Source: Corythoichthys intestinalis (Eukaryota > Chordata > Actinopteri > Syngnathiformes > Syngnathidae). Taken from it: DNA of 64,000 nucleotides. Numbering within the stretch: the first letter of the stretch is position 1; each line of letters begins with the position of its first letter. The stretch lies in the NCBI RefSeq assembly GCF_030265065.1, contig NC_080412.1, positions 36,827,001 to 36,891,000 on the forward strand, given 5' to 3'. Positions 1 to 21,700 of the stretch are shown in pieces. A program made the translations under genes and the position numbers. The notes under the pieces were generated by a model. The model was not told the origin of the DNA and searched no databases. It saw only the letters and a program-made list of their open reading frames with translations.

Positions 1-8537
<8,537 letters not shown>

Positions 8538-8700
8538 TGCGATGAGGCATTAAGAGCACCACACTGACAAGAGAATTTGGGTTCCAGGTTCTACTGGTCT
8601 CTTCCTAGAGAAATGTTGCTGAAGGGTTTCTGAAGGGCAATGGGGGTCCAGTCCCACGCTCTCTCTCAGACTATTTTATGACAGCCTAGGGGATTGACTA
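8538..8700 (-). promoter_or_regulatory. Candidate 5' UTR and core promoter of ryr1
   Basis: Sequence immediately upstream of the ryr1 start codon shows no interspersed repeat. On the minus strand a TATA-like CATAAAATAG lies at 8671-8680, about 135 bp before the ATG, and a CCAAT motif lies near 8731. I place transcription start tentatively around 8640-8650. This is inference from motifs and position only; an upstream non-coding exon cannot be excluded. Confidence 0.3.
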
Positions 8701-8787
8701 CTCATTCTTTACGGCATCATGGAGAGGAGGAGCAATTGGACTAGGCAGTCCTAAAAAAGTTATTCCTTCCATTTAAAGTTTATTTGG

Positions 8788-8968
8788 CAATGACACCATG
8801 TAACACATATTTTATTCCCAGGTTCTAAGTACTATTTCCTAGTTTGTTTCGTCGCATTGACGTATAAAAACACTTTTGTTGTTGGGTTTGCGGTCACGAC
8901 TTTGAAATTCTATTTTCCACTTTTCTTTACTGTTATACTTTCTAATGGTTTTATAGACTGTGTATATA
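8788..8968 (+). repeat. Unnamed 180-bp interspersed repeat, copy 1
   Basis: Shares TTCCCAGGTTCTAAGT, TTGTTTC, ATAAAAACACTTT, GGTCACGA and GAAATT-TATTTTCCACTTTT in the same order as 62402-62580. By eye the two are roughly four-fifths identical. No TIR or tail was found, so the class is unknown. It lies upstream of ryr1, just outside the presumed promoter. Confidence 0.6.
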
Positions 8969-8982
8969 TGTTCCTACTTATA

Positions 8983-10448
8983 TGGCGGAAAACACAAACA
9001 AGACTAAAAAAAGCACTTTCTGCTCTTGCACCCCCTTTAAAAGAAACTGCTGTATTTTAAGGCAAGGCAAGGCAAGGCAAATTTATTTATATAGCACAAT
9101 TCAACACAAGGCAATTCAAAGTGCTTTACATCACATGAAGCTCGTAAAGATCACATTTAAATCAATACAACGTAAAAACCAGGACAATCAAAATAGGAAA
9201 TAAAATTATACATAAAAATCGCATTTAATCACAAATAGAATAAAAATTAAAAATAAATTAAAAAAATAAAACAAAAACTACTAACTAATACTTGAAATCA
9301 GCAATGGAGATAAGCACAAGAGGAATAGAAAGCAAGTAAATTGAGATATATAGACAGTTATGGATATGCAGTGCTAAACAAAAGCGTTTTTACCCCTGAT
9401 TTAAAGGAGCTAACAGTTTGAGCATACTTCAGACGTTCAGGTTACTTGTTCCAGAGGTGAGGAGCATAATAACTAAATGCTGCCTCACCCTGCTTGCTTC
9501 TTGTTCTTGGAACATGCAGGAGACCGGTTCCAGACGACCTTAAGCCAAAAACTGTTGTGTTTGATAGAACAATATCTCTATATGCTGCCATAGCAGATTC
9601 ATGGCGCACTAAGCCTCCGAACTATTTTTAATTTATCCGTTTTACCCTGAAAACCCCCGTTTACGGACGACGCGCAACCGCTTTTGTTTCCACCTAGCTA
9701 TAAAAAGAAAGTAATAATTATATTTATTGTACAAAAAGTCTGTCATTTTTAGCTTAGAATCATTAATTGATGTCTCATATTTTGTTAAAAAAAAAAAAAA
9801 AGACTTAAAAAAATTATTCACTCGCATATTTTAAACTTTTAAACAAATTACGTCACAATGAAAAATTTGGCGTCCGTAAAAAAGTCACGGATAACAACCT
9901 CATAACTATCGCTTAATTGTATTTTTTTTTGTTACTGTTGCATTTTCCCCGATATGTTAGATGATAAATAATAGATCCAAACAAAGAAAAATTGAAAAAT
10001 AACGTTTAAAAGGGTAACTATTTGAAAAAGAAAATCTCAATCACTCCTTGTTGTCTGCGATTGCATCGCCATCCGTGTTATACAACCATGGTTCACCCAT
10101 AAAATCCCCCAAAAATCTGGCTGTGGCCATTCACAGCTGCGTCTTGACACTCGGTGATACATGCTACATGGAGTTTTTGGATCGAAACAAGGTAAGTACG
10201 CGATAATATCTCGTTAAAATCGTGGCGTCTTTAATTCTGCTGTCGTGTGCTCTCGCTTCCAGTTAGGGTTTTGCTGTTTAATTTTTTTTTTTTTTTTTTA
10301 ACTGCCATCCTGTTCAAAAATTTTTCTTTCCCCCTAGAAAATTGAGATTTCAAGCTTTCCAATGATGTATCACACATGCAAATAGGACAATTTCATCAAA
10401 TTGGTGGTCTCAGAGCGGAACTTCAAGTCACCTTAGTGTTTTCCGCCA
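8983..10448 (-). mobile_element. Unclassified TIR element (TGGCGGAAAAC family), full copy with nested insertion
   Basis: Ends TGGCGGAAAACAC and GTGTTTTCCGCCA. Collinear in reverse with 53943-54952 through many words (ACGGGGGTTTTCAGGGTAAA on the matching strand, CTCCATGTAGCATGTA). Fragments occur at 40212-40330 and 63741-64000. No convincing transposase. A (GGCAA)n-tailed element at 9061-9539 interrupts it. Confidence 0.72.
9061..9539 (-). mobile_element. Non-LTR-type fragment with (GGCAA)n tail
   Basis: Begins with four GGCAA units followed by AATTTATTTATATAGCACAA, the widespread fish repeat tail, then about 400 bp including TTCCAGAGGTGAGGAGCATA. It sits inside the 8983-10448 element, whose sequence resumes at 9540 (TTAAGCCAAAA). 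The tail at its left end means the element is inverted. I cannot assign the LINE clade. Confidence 0.6.
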
Positions 10449-10627
10449 TATAGACCAGTTTCCTGAGCAAAACGTGGGTGGTGCCATCCTGGAAAATTTC
10501 TGCTCTGAACTTCCGGTTTAGAAAGAACAACATAAATTGCGGTTGAAGTAAGCAGTGTGTTGACAGGGTTAAAACTGCAAAATCAAAGCAGAACAACCCA
10601 TGGAATCTTCAAAAACGGATTCAGCAC

Positions 10628-11450
10628 AAGGGCGTAGGTTTGCATTGGGACGGTAGGGACAAAACACTAGCCACTTTTCAGGATGCTCAAACTGTCCCCA
10701 CCAACATTTAAGCCACCTTATGTAAGTTATAAAATGACTTCAGTTATATGTCATTTAGATTTTCTTCCTGTATATTTTAATTGTTGTCATTGACCCCACC
10801 ATTATTAAGTGAATTATTTTCATTATGTTCAGATTTACATGTACCTCTTTTCACTTGCTGAATTTGACGGTCCAGTTTTTCCCTCCAAAATGCTTATTTG
10901 ATTGGCTGATGACTTGACACCCCCCCCCCCCCATAACAAACAGACACACACACCCGCATAAGATATCAGGGATATTAGAAGATTTTTTTCAGACAGTAGC
11001 AGCCACTGCAAGAAATGTAAAAAGACATCAATGTTGTGGAAGGGGGGAACACACCACTAATTTTACTATTGAAAGTCTGCCCTGCATCAGAGTTAGCATA
11101 AGATTAAACTGTTTGAACTTGCTAACCTGTAAAACTCGAGTAGGAAGCTGCTTAGAGAGAAGAGTCCTCCTGTATGTGTTTTCTACTGTTAACGTTAAAT
11201 TAACTGTGAGAAATGTAGTGAACCTAGGTCTACCCCTTTCTCTCCAGTTTTACTTTTTGTATTATTTATGCGGTCTTAAGCTCACGGGAGCTTTCATTTT
11301 TTTGTTGAATTTGGCTGTGCTTGTGGACAAAAGCAGTAGTGTGTTACCTGAAGGACAGCTCCATTTTTATATATTTTTGTTATTCCCTGACAAAGAAGTT
11401 TTTTCAGTTTTATTTTATTTCTTTATTTAGACAATGTTGAGTGGTCTTAA
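10628..11450 (+). mobile_element. Interspersed repeat, AAGGGCGTAGGTTTG family, copy 1
   Basis: Starts AAGGGCGTAGGTTTGCATTG and continues with ACTGTCCCCACCAAC and CCACCATTATTAAGTGAATT. The same order is found at 43930-44885 (same direction) and 59440-60612 (reverse). The second copy ends in CAAACCTACGTCCTTG, giving a TIR, so a hAT-type DNA transposon is likely. The open frame at 11113-11430 has no recognisable domain. Confidence 0.6.
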
Positions 11451-11581
11451 GTCAAATGTTTTTTTTGTTTTTTGTTTTTAATTCGTGGATCGTTAAGAGA
11501 TGTTTAGCAAGCTTGTATTTATTTTGTATGTTAATATAATTTATGTTCAAATAATGCAATTTAAATTTGCTCTTAAAAAAG

Positions 11582-12042
11582 AAGATATAGCAATTGGTAG
11601 CACATTGCACAGTCATGGTTCCACTTCCCATCATGCATTTGGGCATGGCTACAGTATCATTTACTGAAAGCTCAACAAATACACTAGATGGCGATATTTA
11701 GTCACAATATACAAAGTCACAAGTTTTCTATCTGTGGATCCCTCAACAGAAAGAATGTTAATAATGTAAATGCCCTCTTGAGGATTTATTGTCATAATAA
11801 ACAAATGCAGTACTTACTATACTATGTACTGTATGTTGAATGTATATATTCGTCTGAGTTTTATTCATTTTTTTCTTAATGCATTGCCAAAATGTATATG
11901 ACCGGGAACAATTATTGGGAATGATTGGAATTGAATCGGGAGCAAAATAAAAGCAATCGGATCGGGAAATATCGGGATCGGCAGATACTCAAACTAAAAC
12001 GATCGGGATCGGGAGCAAAAAAATATGATCGGAACAACCCTA
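11582..12042 (-). mobile_element. Partial hAT-like MITE (TAGGGTTGTTCCGATC family)
   Basis: Reverse-oriented half copy, starting in the middle (GCACAGTCATGGTTCCAC) and ending with the intact terminus GATCGGAACAACCCTA. Confidence 0.7.
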
Positions 12043-12389
12043 ATTATAACACATCAGGTTTACAGCATATCAAACATTATGATTTATAATGGGAGTCAAT
12101 GAGCCAGAAAATGACATCATTACAAGAATTTTGTGCGAATCTCCCCAACTTGTTTGCAATAAGTTAGAAATTGCAGCATGGTGCCATTTTGATCTTTAAA
12201 TGTTTTGGGGAAATGGGGAAATATTGGCTCCCTATTTTTCCAATGCTTTTTCTTTGATGAAAAAAAAAGGCCAGAATGTGGATAAATAACACCAATGGGT
12301 TAATGTGCTTTTTTAGCACCTTGAAATATTTATCTAACACTGTAGTTCGTTTTGAAGCCTCTGGATGACGCTGCAGATAGAACGCGCCA

Positions 12390-12476
12390 TGATACGATAT
12401 TAGTTCAACAGAAGAAGAAAACAGTACGTCATTAAAACTGTCCACTCTACAATATCAAAACATTGGGGAGGCTGAG
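12390..12476 (+). other. Candidate non-coding first exon of nfrkb
   Basis: Sequence ending GGGGAGGCTGAG is followed by GTAAGCGC, a good donor at 12477. The coding exon has an acceptor TTATTGCAG ending at 12716, giving a 240-bp intron. The transcription start and thus the left edge are guesses. Confidence 0.4.
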
Positions 12477-12734
12477 GTAAGCGCAAACGTTTTGCTAGGT
12501 TTTCAGTGTGAAATGCCAATTTTTCGACACAAAACGCAACCTGTAGAGTTATTATATCGTTTGCGTTTGAAGGTTCGCTTAATGAAATCACGTTGTAACA
12601 CGGAATGCTAAGCTGTGTGCCACAATGCTACCAATAAGCTTCCTTGTTTGGTATTACAGAAAGGTAGTTATGTTGGGTTTCTGAAAGCAAGTTTTTCGTG
12701 AAATGTGTTATTGCAGTGAGAAAGGAGGAGCAGG

Positions 12735-15700
12735 ATGGATGTCCTGACTCACATACTCACAGACCCTCTTGAGCCTAAGGAAGAAGAAGATGGTCAGATC
12801 ACTGAGGAATGCATGTTGGGTAGCTGCAGGGTCAGCCTCCCTGAGGAACTACTTGAAGATGTAAGTCATGTACGATTGAATAATGCGTTGCCATCGTGGA
12901 TTATTCAAATGCTAATAGCTTTTTTAAAATTGTTGTTTTCTTTGCTGTTTTCTTGTCAGCCTGAAATCTTCTTCTCTGTGATGAGTGAAAGCACGTGGAC
13001 TGAAGTGTTGTCAGATTCCCAACGGCAACATCTCAGTCAATTTTTGCCACAATTCCCTGACAATAACAGAAAAGAGCAGGACCGCGTCATAGATGACCTT
13101 TTCAACAACAGAAATTTTCATTTTGGAAATCCTTTACATCTTGCTCAAAAGTTATTCAGAGGTATTTGACCTGCTCAGTTCCGATCTACGAAGCCCAAGA
13201 CATGACATTAATGCAAACCAATTAACTGGTGTGCATGCTCAAATTGTTCATGGACATGAAGCAGAATTGGTTTTGTCAACGATGACTATAACGAAAATGT
13301 TTTGTCAATGAACAATTTTTTTCATGATGATGACAGGCTAAAATGTGTTTTGGAAGACTAAAACATAACTAGACCAATGCCAGTTTTCGTCTGAAGACAA
13401 GAAAATGCAATAGTTTCCGTCACATGTTAAAAATGTGTGACATTTTATGTGTAGTTAGCCTGCATCGTAGCAGTGTCTGTTTGTGTCACTCATGTGACGT
13501 GCTGCCTCTCTCTAGTCACCAGGCTTTCACACACGGTAAGATTTGTTTTCTTATCTTGGCCAGAGAGAATTTGCAATGTTGCTTTACTCTTTAAAGGTCT
13601 GTGCTGAGTGATCATTACTAGAGGTGCAACAATTATTCGATCAATCGACAACTAACCAATTATCAAATTAATCGACAAGTATTTTGATAAGCAATTCATC
13701 GTTTAGGACCATCTTCACCTTAAACTTGTATAAATTCTTGAAATTATCATCTAAATATAATTTCTTCATAGTAAATATCAGATTTCATGATATTTTTGTT
13801 AAGTCAAAGTAGGACATGAACAAAAATATGCTTTTACTTTGGTAAACAGCAATTCACATTTTTGCCAATTTTCAGACTTCGTACCGTTAGGGCTGGGCGA
13901 CATGGCCTTAAGTCCGTATCCCGATAAACTGAGCAGATTTACCTCGATAACGATAAATGACGATAAATTCTCCCAAGCGGACTGTTATATAATTTGGAAA
14001 TTTGAATCAATGCATGGAATATAAATTAACAGTTTCTCGTTAAATTTATTTACCAGCTTTCAACAATTGCACATGCAGTCTCAACATTAAGTATAAAAAA
14101 AAAATCTTGTAAACAATTAGAATTCTATTATGAACATTTATAACAGCTTGTATGACTTGAAAAATGTACATTATAAAAATCAATATGACAACTGTGCAAA
14201 CATGTCATTGTAACACAAATGACTTGCAGCTTTAACAGTACACTTCAGACAACTTATTGTTAATAGCTGCTGTGACATAATTATTCAACACAAGTGTTTA
14301 TGTCAAGGTTTCAGTTTTTTTTTCCAGAACATTTTTAATACATGCACCACCCACACAGACACAACCAGAATAAAGATGTATTGCTCTGATGCCCATGAAA
14401 CATTTAAGATTTTATGATGGCAGAATAAAGCAAACACATACAGAAAAATAGCTGTGGCCATTAAACTGTCAGGCATCACTGTTGGATTATACTTTATGCT
14501 GAGTGCTTTACCATCATGAAAGCTTTCAGAGAAATCACACAGAGATACCAAATAACGCAACATAATGAAGATGAAGATGAAGTCCGTGCCCATTCCACTC
14601 ATTAATTTCAGCCGTTTCGACAAGGTTAGAGCCACTATCTGACTCCATCACGTTCATTTGTAGCGTTAGCCGTTAGCGTTAGCCATTAGCGTTAGCCTAT
14701 GCCTTGGCTACCAGAAGAAAGCACTGCAAGCATCCTCTCCTGAAATAGTAAGAACCAGGGAGGACAGCAGGTGAAAGCCCGTCTGGAACCCGCCAAGAGT
14801 TTACTTAATGTCGGGCGAATGTTTGGCGAAGCTCCCTTAAGCCCGACTCCATCACGTTTACGTTTAGCCGCTAGCGTTAGCCTACCGGGCTTCTTTTTGT
14901 TTGGCTTCCTGAAAACCACGTGACTCCATATGTAAGCACACTGACTGCTTTCTTAAAGGGGAATGAACATAGCCGTACAACACAGAGTCAAAGCGGGATG
15001 AAAAGACTATATTTTCTTGTTTTATTAAATTACCGAATTTACCGACATGGTCAAAATTACGTCGGTCATCGTGAAGAATTTCGGTAACGGTAAATTTTCG
15101 GTTTACCGCCCTGCTCTACTTACCGTATAAACTAGCTTCTTAATAAGGCTGCAACAACGAATGGATTTAAGTCGATTATTAAATTAGTCGCCAACGAATT
15201 TGCTAATCAATACAGTTGTAGACTACAGTTAAATCAGGAAGCTGTAATAAAATATTATTTTTGAAGGAAATAGTCATCTATTTTGTCTTGTTACTTAAAA
15301 CATGCCTAAAACAACTTTAGGTAAATTGTGAATGTAATTGAAAAAAAGTGACATTTATCCGATTAATCGATTATGAAAATAATCATTACATCACCTTTAG
15401 TCACATTTAGTTTGTGATGATTCATCACAAACCAAATGTAACTCGGAGCATTAGCATAGCATTCGCTAACGGCGAGCGTCCTCTTTTACATGGACTTTTT
15501 TTTTTTTTTTTTTTTACATAGTTTGTGGCATCCATGTGTGTATAAATGAAAATAATATACTGTTTTCCTGCTGAGTGTGTATTATCACCAAGTTGCCGTT
15601 GTCCTTGTAAACGCTGCAATATGTGCTAATCTGTCAATGTTCATTCGAAATAGTTGGAAACTTTTGTTTTTGGAGTAAATTTTTGGGAAAAATTTTACAG

Positions 15701-18700
15701 ATGGAAACATTTTTAGTAACGTCGACTAATGCCAGACGAACACATTTTGGAATGACTAAAATATGGGTAAAACTAATAAGTACTATCGTCCAAAAGACTG
15801 ATGGTGAAAATTAAAAGGGCTGCCAAAAGCAACACTGGCGAAGTAGTAGCTGGTGCGCACAAGTTAATTTTTTTTTTTCATTCAAGTCATGTCTGGGGCT
15901 CCGTACCTTTACGCTCTCAGAGCTGAACATTACTCAGACTTAGTGTTCTTTATAATCCAAATGCAGATGGTTACTTCAATCCTGAAGTGGTCAAATACAG
16001 ACAGCTCTGTGCCAAGTCTCAGCAAAGACGACAGTTGTACTCTCTTCAGCAGTATTACCACAGGCTGCTCAAACAAATTCTAGTCTCCCGAAAGGTACTT
16101 TGGACAAAAAAAAAAGAACTACAACTAGAAATACAACACTTCCCAGAAGTCCATCTCAATATTTCTTCTTGTTTTAGGAATTATTGGATTATGCAGTTGT
16201 CAATGGTCTGGACTTTCCACCAAAGAGAAAGTTACAGACAAGGAATCATACTGAAATACGAGAACAAAAAGTTCAAAGAAGACTGCGGCGCATTTTAAAG
16301 GAGGTTAAAACTGAATGTGGCGACAGTTATGCTTCATCTGATGATGACGGTGGGTGTCTTTTTTTGTGTTTGTTTGTTTTTTCCGTCATAATAGAACTAT
16401 AAAATTGACTTGCCTGCTTTTGAACGGTTGTATTGCTCATTCTTTTAGATCTGATGTTGTGGACACCAGCGCCACAATCGCCTTCGTCCCCAACAACTAC
16501 TGTGTCACTCAAAGTCGTGCCCAGCCTCTCCACCCAAGACATGAAGACCATTGGTGAGTATTTTTAACAAGAGGCATTCAATGTTTCCTTTTTCCATCTC
16601 CTTTACTGCCATTTAGATATCTTGGAGACAAGTGTTGCGTGTGTACACTGCTTTGAATGCACACATACAGTGAAGAAAATATGTATTTGAACACCCTGTT
16701 ATTTTACAAGTTCTCCCACTTAGAAGTCATGGAGGAGTCTGAAATTTTTCATCGTAGGTACATCTGTACCGTGAGAGAGATAATCTAAAAAGAAAAATCC
16801 AGAAATCACAATGCCTGCTTTTTTAAAAATGTATTTGTGTGATACAGCTGCAAATACAGTGGGGACAATAAGTATTTAGTCAACCACTAATTGTGCAAGT
16901 TCTCCCACTTGAAAATATTAGAGAGGCCTGTAATTGTCAACATGGGTAAACTTCAGCCATGAGAGACAGAATGCGGGGAAAAAAACTCAGAAAATCACAT
17001 TGTTTGATTTTTAAAGAATTTATTTACAAATCATGGTGGAAAATAAGTATTTGGTCAATACCAAAAGTTCATTTCAATACTTTGTTATGTACCCCTTGTG
17101 GGCAACAACGGAGGCCAAACATTTTCTGTAACTCTTCACAAGCTTTTTACACACTGTTGCTGGTATTTTGGCCCATTCCTCGATGCAGATCTCCTCTAAG
17201 TGATGTTTTGGGGCTTTCGTTGCGCAACACAGACTTTCAACTCCCTCCACAGATTTTCTATGGGGTTGAGATCTGGAGACGGGCTAGGCTACTCCAGGAC
17301 CTTGAAATGCTTCTTATGATGAAGCCACTCCTTTGTTGCCCTGGCTGTGTGTTTGGGATCATTTTCATACTGAAAGACCCAACCACGTCTTATCTTCAAT
17401 GCCCTTGCTGATGGAAGATTTTCTCTCAAAATCTCTCGATACATGGCCCCATTCATTCTTTCCTTTATACACATCAGTCGTCCTGGTCCCTTTGCAGGAA
17501 AAACAGCCCCAAAGCATAATGTTTCCGCCCCCATGCTTCACAGTGGGTATGGTGTTCTTTGGATGCAATTCAGTATTCTTTCTCCTCCAAACACGAGAAC
17601 CTGTGTTTCTACCAAAAAGTTCTATTTTGGTTTCATCGGACCATAACACAATCTCCCTGTCTTCTTCTGGATCATCCAAATGCTCTCTAGCGAACTGCAG
17701 ACGGGCCTACCGCAGACGGGTCTGCAGACGGGCCTCATTGCCTGGCATTAGCTGCCACCGATTTCAAATGGATTGAATGTCTACTAGTGATAAACTCATT
17801 CCAATTCACAGCAGAAGCTTGTTTTTCTGTTAATTAGTTGTTTGTAGAATATCCTAGAATGATTTCCTGACCAATGTATCGATAATAGTTGTATCGCCAT
17901 ATTGTCAGATCATCATTATCGCGTGCTTTGTATCGCAAATCGTATCGTATCGTGTGGTACCAAGAGGTTCCCACTCCTAATCAGGATAACAGTTATCGGT
18001 TAAAAAGTCAGTATCGGACGACTCTTACAATTTGTGTGTGTGTGTGAAACTCTCTGCAGTTTGGCGTGGGCGTTAAATTTGTTTACAGTGGCATTAAATG
18101 AGATCTGTTAATACCTGTAGAAACCCTGAGAGAAATCTGCATTGTACTTACTGTACCATGGGCATTTTATTGAGAAAAATTTGTCATTTTCTTCAGACAA
18201 ACTCCAGCTTGGAGAGAAGGACTTGAAGGCCATGCTACAAAACCATCGGGAGAAGAGAAAGCGACAACCAGTAAATTTGGAAAAAAATGGATGTTATGCG
18301 ATTTTACACGGTACATTACACCAAATTCTTCTCCTCAGGATCATCCAGACTTGATGACTTCAGATATCCACCTCAGTGATATTCTTACCCGAGCAAATAT
18401 CGGCGGCAAAGCATCCTTACGTGAGTGAATGTGTGTCAATAAACTGTTTTCTTTTACTTATACGATCTTTCTCCTCCAGCGCTTTTTGAGCTGTCTCTGC
18501 CGAAGAAAAAAATCAAAGAGGAACGAAGAAAGAAAAAAATGAGAACAGTGAAAGTGGAAACCGAGGATCCCTGTGACGCACTTTCTTCAGATGTCCAAGC
18601 AGCTCCTCTCACAAACATCATCAACTCCATGCCGGACCCACCATTGACGCCACTGGCCAACATCAAGGAAGAGTACGTTTGGCATAGATGTATTGTATTA

Positions 18701-21700
18701 AGAAGAATCAGGACGCACATTTCGAATGTATGTAAACCATCATCGCAGAATCTTGGAGGAGCCTCCTTGCAGCCCTGTCGTCATAGAAGAACTAGCTGTC
18801 AGTTTCTTCAGTTTGTTGGAGACCATCTTGAGGACGGAACACCTCACCAGCACTTCAATGGTACTTCACACGTTTATTTGAGCTTTGATTGCAACTACTT
18901 GTTACTGATGTGCTTTCAGTTGGAGGAGAAAGTCCAAATGTGGCAGCTGTCTCCAGCGAGCTCACTCAACGCCTGGTTTTCGTCTGCCTCCTGCTGGTCT
19001 GACTTGGTTCTCCATGCATTGCAGTTTCTGTCAGGAGAGAGTAAAGGTAAAGTGGAACAATCAAATCCATTCGGTTTATTCCATATTCTTGACTGGCATT
19101 GGCAGCCGGATGGTCTTAAGCTCATCCACAGTTTTGGGTCTGGTGTCTCTCAACTTCCTCTTCACAATATCCCACAGATTCTCTTTGGGATTCAGGTCAT
19201 GAGAGTTGGCAGGCCAAGTAAGCACAGTAATGCCATGGTCAGTAAACCATTTACCAGTGGTTTTGGTACTGTGAGCAGGTGCCAGGTCGTGCTGAAAAAT
19301 GAAATCTTCATCTCCATAAAGCTTTTCAGCAGATGGAAGCATGATGTGCTCCAAAATCTCCTGATAGCTAGCTGCATTGACCCTGCCCTTGATAAAACAC
19401 AGTAGACCAACACCAGCAGCTTGACATGGCACCCCAGACCATTACTGACTGTGGGTACTTGACATTGGACTTCAGGCATTTTGGCATTTCTTTCTCCCCA
19501 GTCTTCCTCCAAACTCTGGCACCTTGATTTCCGAATGACATGCAAAATTTGCCTTCATCTGGAAAAAGTACTTTGGACCACTGAGCAACAGTCCAGTGCT
19601 GCTTCTCTGTAGCCCAGGTCAGGCGCTTCTGCCACTGTTTCACACACGCCTGTGCACGGTGGCTCTGGATGTTTCTACTCCAGACTCAGTCCACTGTTTC
19701 TGCAGGTCCCCTAAGGTCTGGAATCGGTCCTTCTCCACAATCTTTCTCAGGGTGCGGTCACCTCTTCTGGTTGCGCAGCATTTCTTGCCACACTTTTTCC
19801 TTCCCACAGACTTCCCACTGAGGTACCTTGATATAGCACTCTGGGAACAGCCTATTCGCTCAGAAATTTCTTTCTGTGTCTTAGCCTCTTGCTTGAGGGT
19901 GTCAATGATGGCCTTCTGGACAGCAGTCAGGTCGGCAGTCTTGCCCTTGATTGCGGTTTTGAGTAATGAACCAGGCTGGGAGTTTTTAAAAGCCTCAGGA
20001 ATCTTTCGCAGGGGTTTTGAGTTAATTCGTTGATTCAGATGATTAGGTTAGTAACTTCTTTAGAGTACCTTTTCATGATCTGCAAATTTTTTGAAATAGG
20101 GATTTTTTTTTTTTTTTTTTACTTTTTTGCCAAAATCATCAATATTAAAACACTAAAAGGCTTGAACTACTTCAGTTGTGTGTAATGGATCTAAAATATA
20201 TGAAAGTCTAATGTTTTTCAGTACATTACAGAAAATAATGAACTTTATCACAATATGCTAATTTTTTTAGAAGGACTAGTATATGAGGCTGCTCCTTTCT
20301 ATGCATGCGTAGTTTGCGCAAATGCAGGCGAACCTTGCAGAAGCGGGGGGACCTTAAACGCACCTTAAAGGAAGTGTGGACAGGTATAAAAATAGTGTAG
20401 TCTAGTCTAATGTAGACGTAGCCTCAGTCTCCCAAGACACGTATTTAGCTCGTTATCGTCTTATCATTGTCATGAAAAAATGGTTCTTCGACAAAATATT
20501 TTCGTTATAGTCTTTGTTAACGAAAAAAGAATGCCCTAAACGGTAGCCAGTAAGTTAATATCCATTTGCAAAAGAGCTTTTTGTTCTTCTGCTCCTCACT
20601 TTAGCACAAGGGTGCCCAAGCCCGGTCCTCAAGAGCTCCTATCCAGCTTTTTTTCCATGTCTCCTTCCTTTAACACACCTGAATCAAATGATTAGCTCAT
20701 TAGCAAGCTCTGCAGAAGCCTGATAACGACCCTGGTTATTTGAATCAGGTGTGTTGGAGGAGGGAGACATGGAAAACAAGCTGGATCGTGGCTCTCGAGG
20801 ACCGGACTCGGGCATCCCTGCTTTAGCATATTAGTAGGATTGCTACCTGTTAAAACTAGAAGTATAAAATTCATGTTTGTTTTTGCTTCTTTTACAGAAG
20901 GTGTCATGGCTCTACCCAGTGGCTTCCTGCCATTTGTGGAATTTGTCGATGAAACCCAACAGTGGAAGTGGATCGGTTAGAGGGATTGATGATTAACAGT
21001 TCTATTAAATGTTGTGTTTGTCTTTCAAATAATTCATTTGTTTTCTTTACTTTAGGCCCCACTCATGATGCAGAGAAGGATTTAATTGCGCTCTGTCAAC
21101 TCTGGCTGGATTCCAAAGATTTGGTAGTCAAGGTATTATGAAAATGCATGCCTGTATCCATGCATATTATTTGTTTCTAATTGTGTTTGTCATCGTCAGA
21201 CTGAAATTGAAGAGTTGACCGAGTTAACACCCCCAATGCCACGAGTGTAAGACTATTTATGCAAATACACCTATTTGTCATTTTGAATTATGAGATAAAT
21301 AAATGTCCTCAACAGTTCAACTGATTATGTGGTGAGACCCAGCACTGGAGATGAGAGGCAGCTTTTCCAAATTCAGGTTCCTTTTCTTTTTTTGTTTTGC
21401 TGTAAGTTTGTTAAAAACATGTCTAAATATTCCACTTTATGTTGTTGTTCAGGAGCAGCAGCGATACAACCAACCCCACAAAGCCTTTACGTTCCGCATG
21501 CATGGCTTTGAATCGGTGGTGGGGCCCGTTAAGGGAGTGTTCGATAAGGAAATGTCCCTCAATAAAGCCCGTGAGCATACGCTGCTGCGTTCCAATCGCC
21601 CACCATACGTCACCATCCTATCTCTGGGTTAGAACTTCTCCCGGTAGTTGAATCATTTGTGTGTGTGTAACTCAAATAAGCTTCGAATGCCCTTTTTATC

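Noticed and set aside
14303-14919. Minus frames of 110 and 75 residues in the 1.23-kb hAT-like element
   Set aside because: No transposase motif; the second is an imperfect match to the MITE copy at 22893, showing it is part of the repeat.
18539-19405. 288-residue open frame in the nfrkb region
   Set aside because: Only its start overlaps a true exon; beyond that it reads through introns and the antisense of a Tc1 element.
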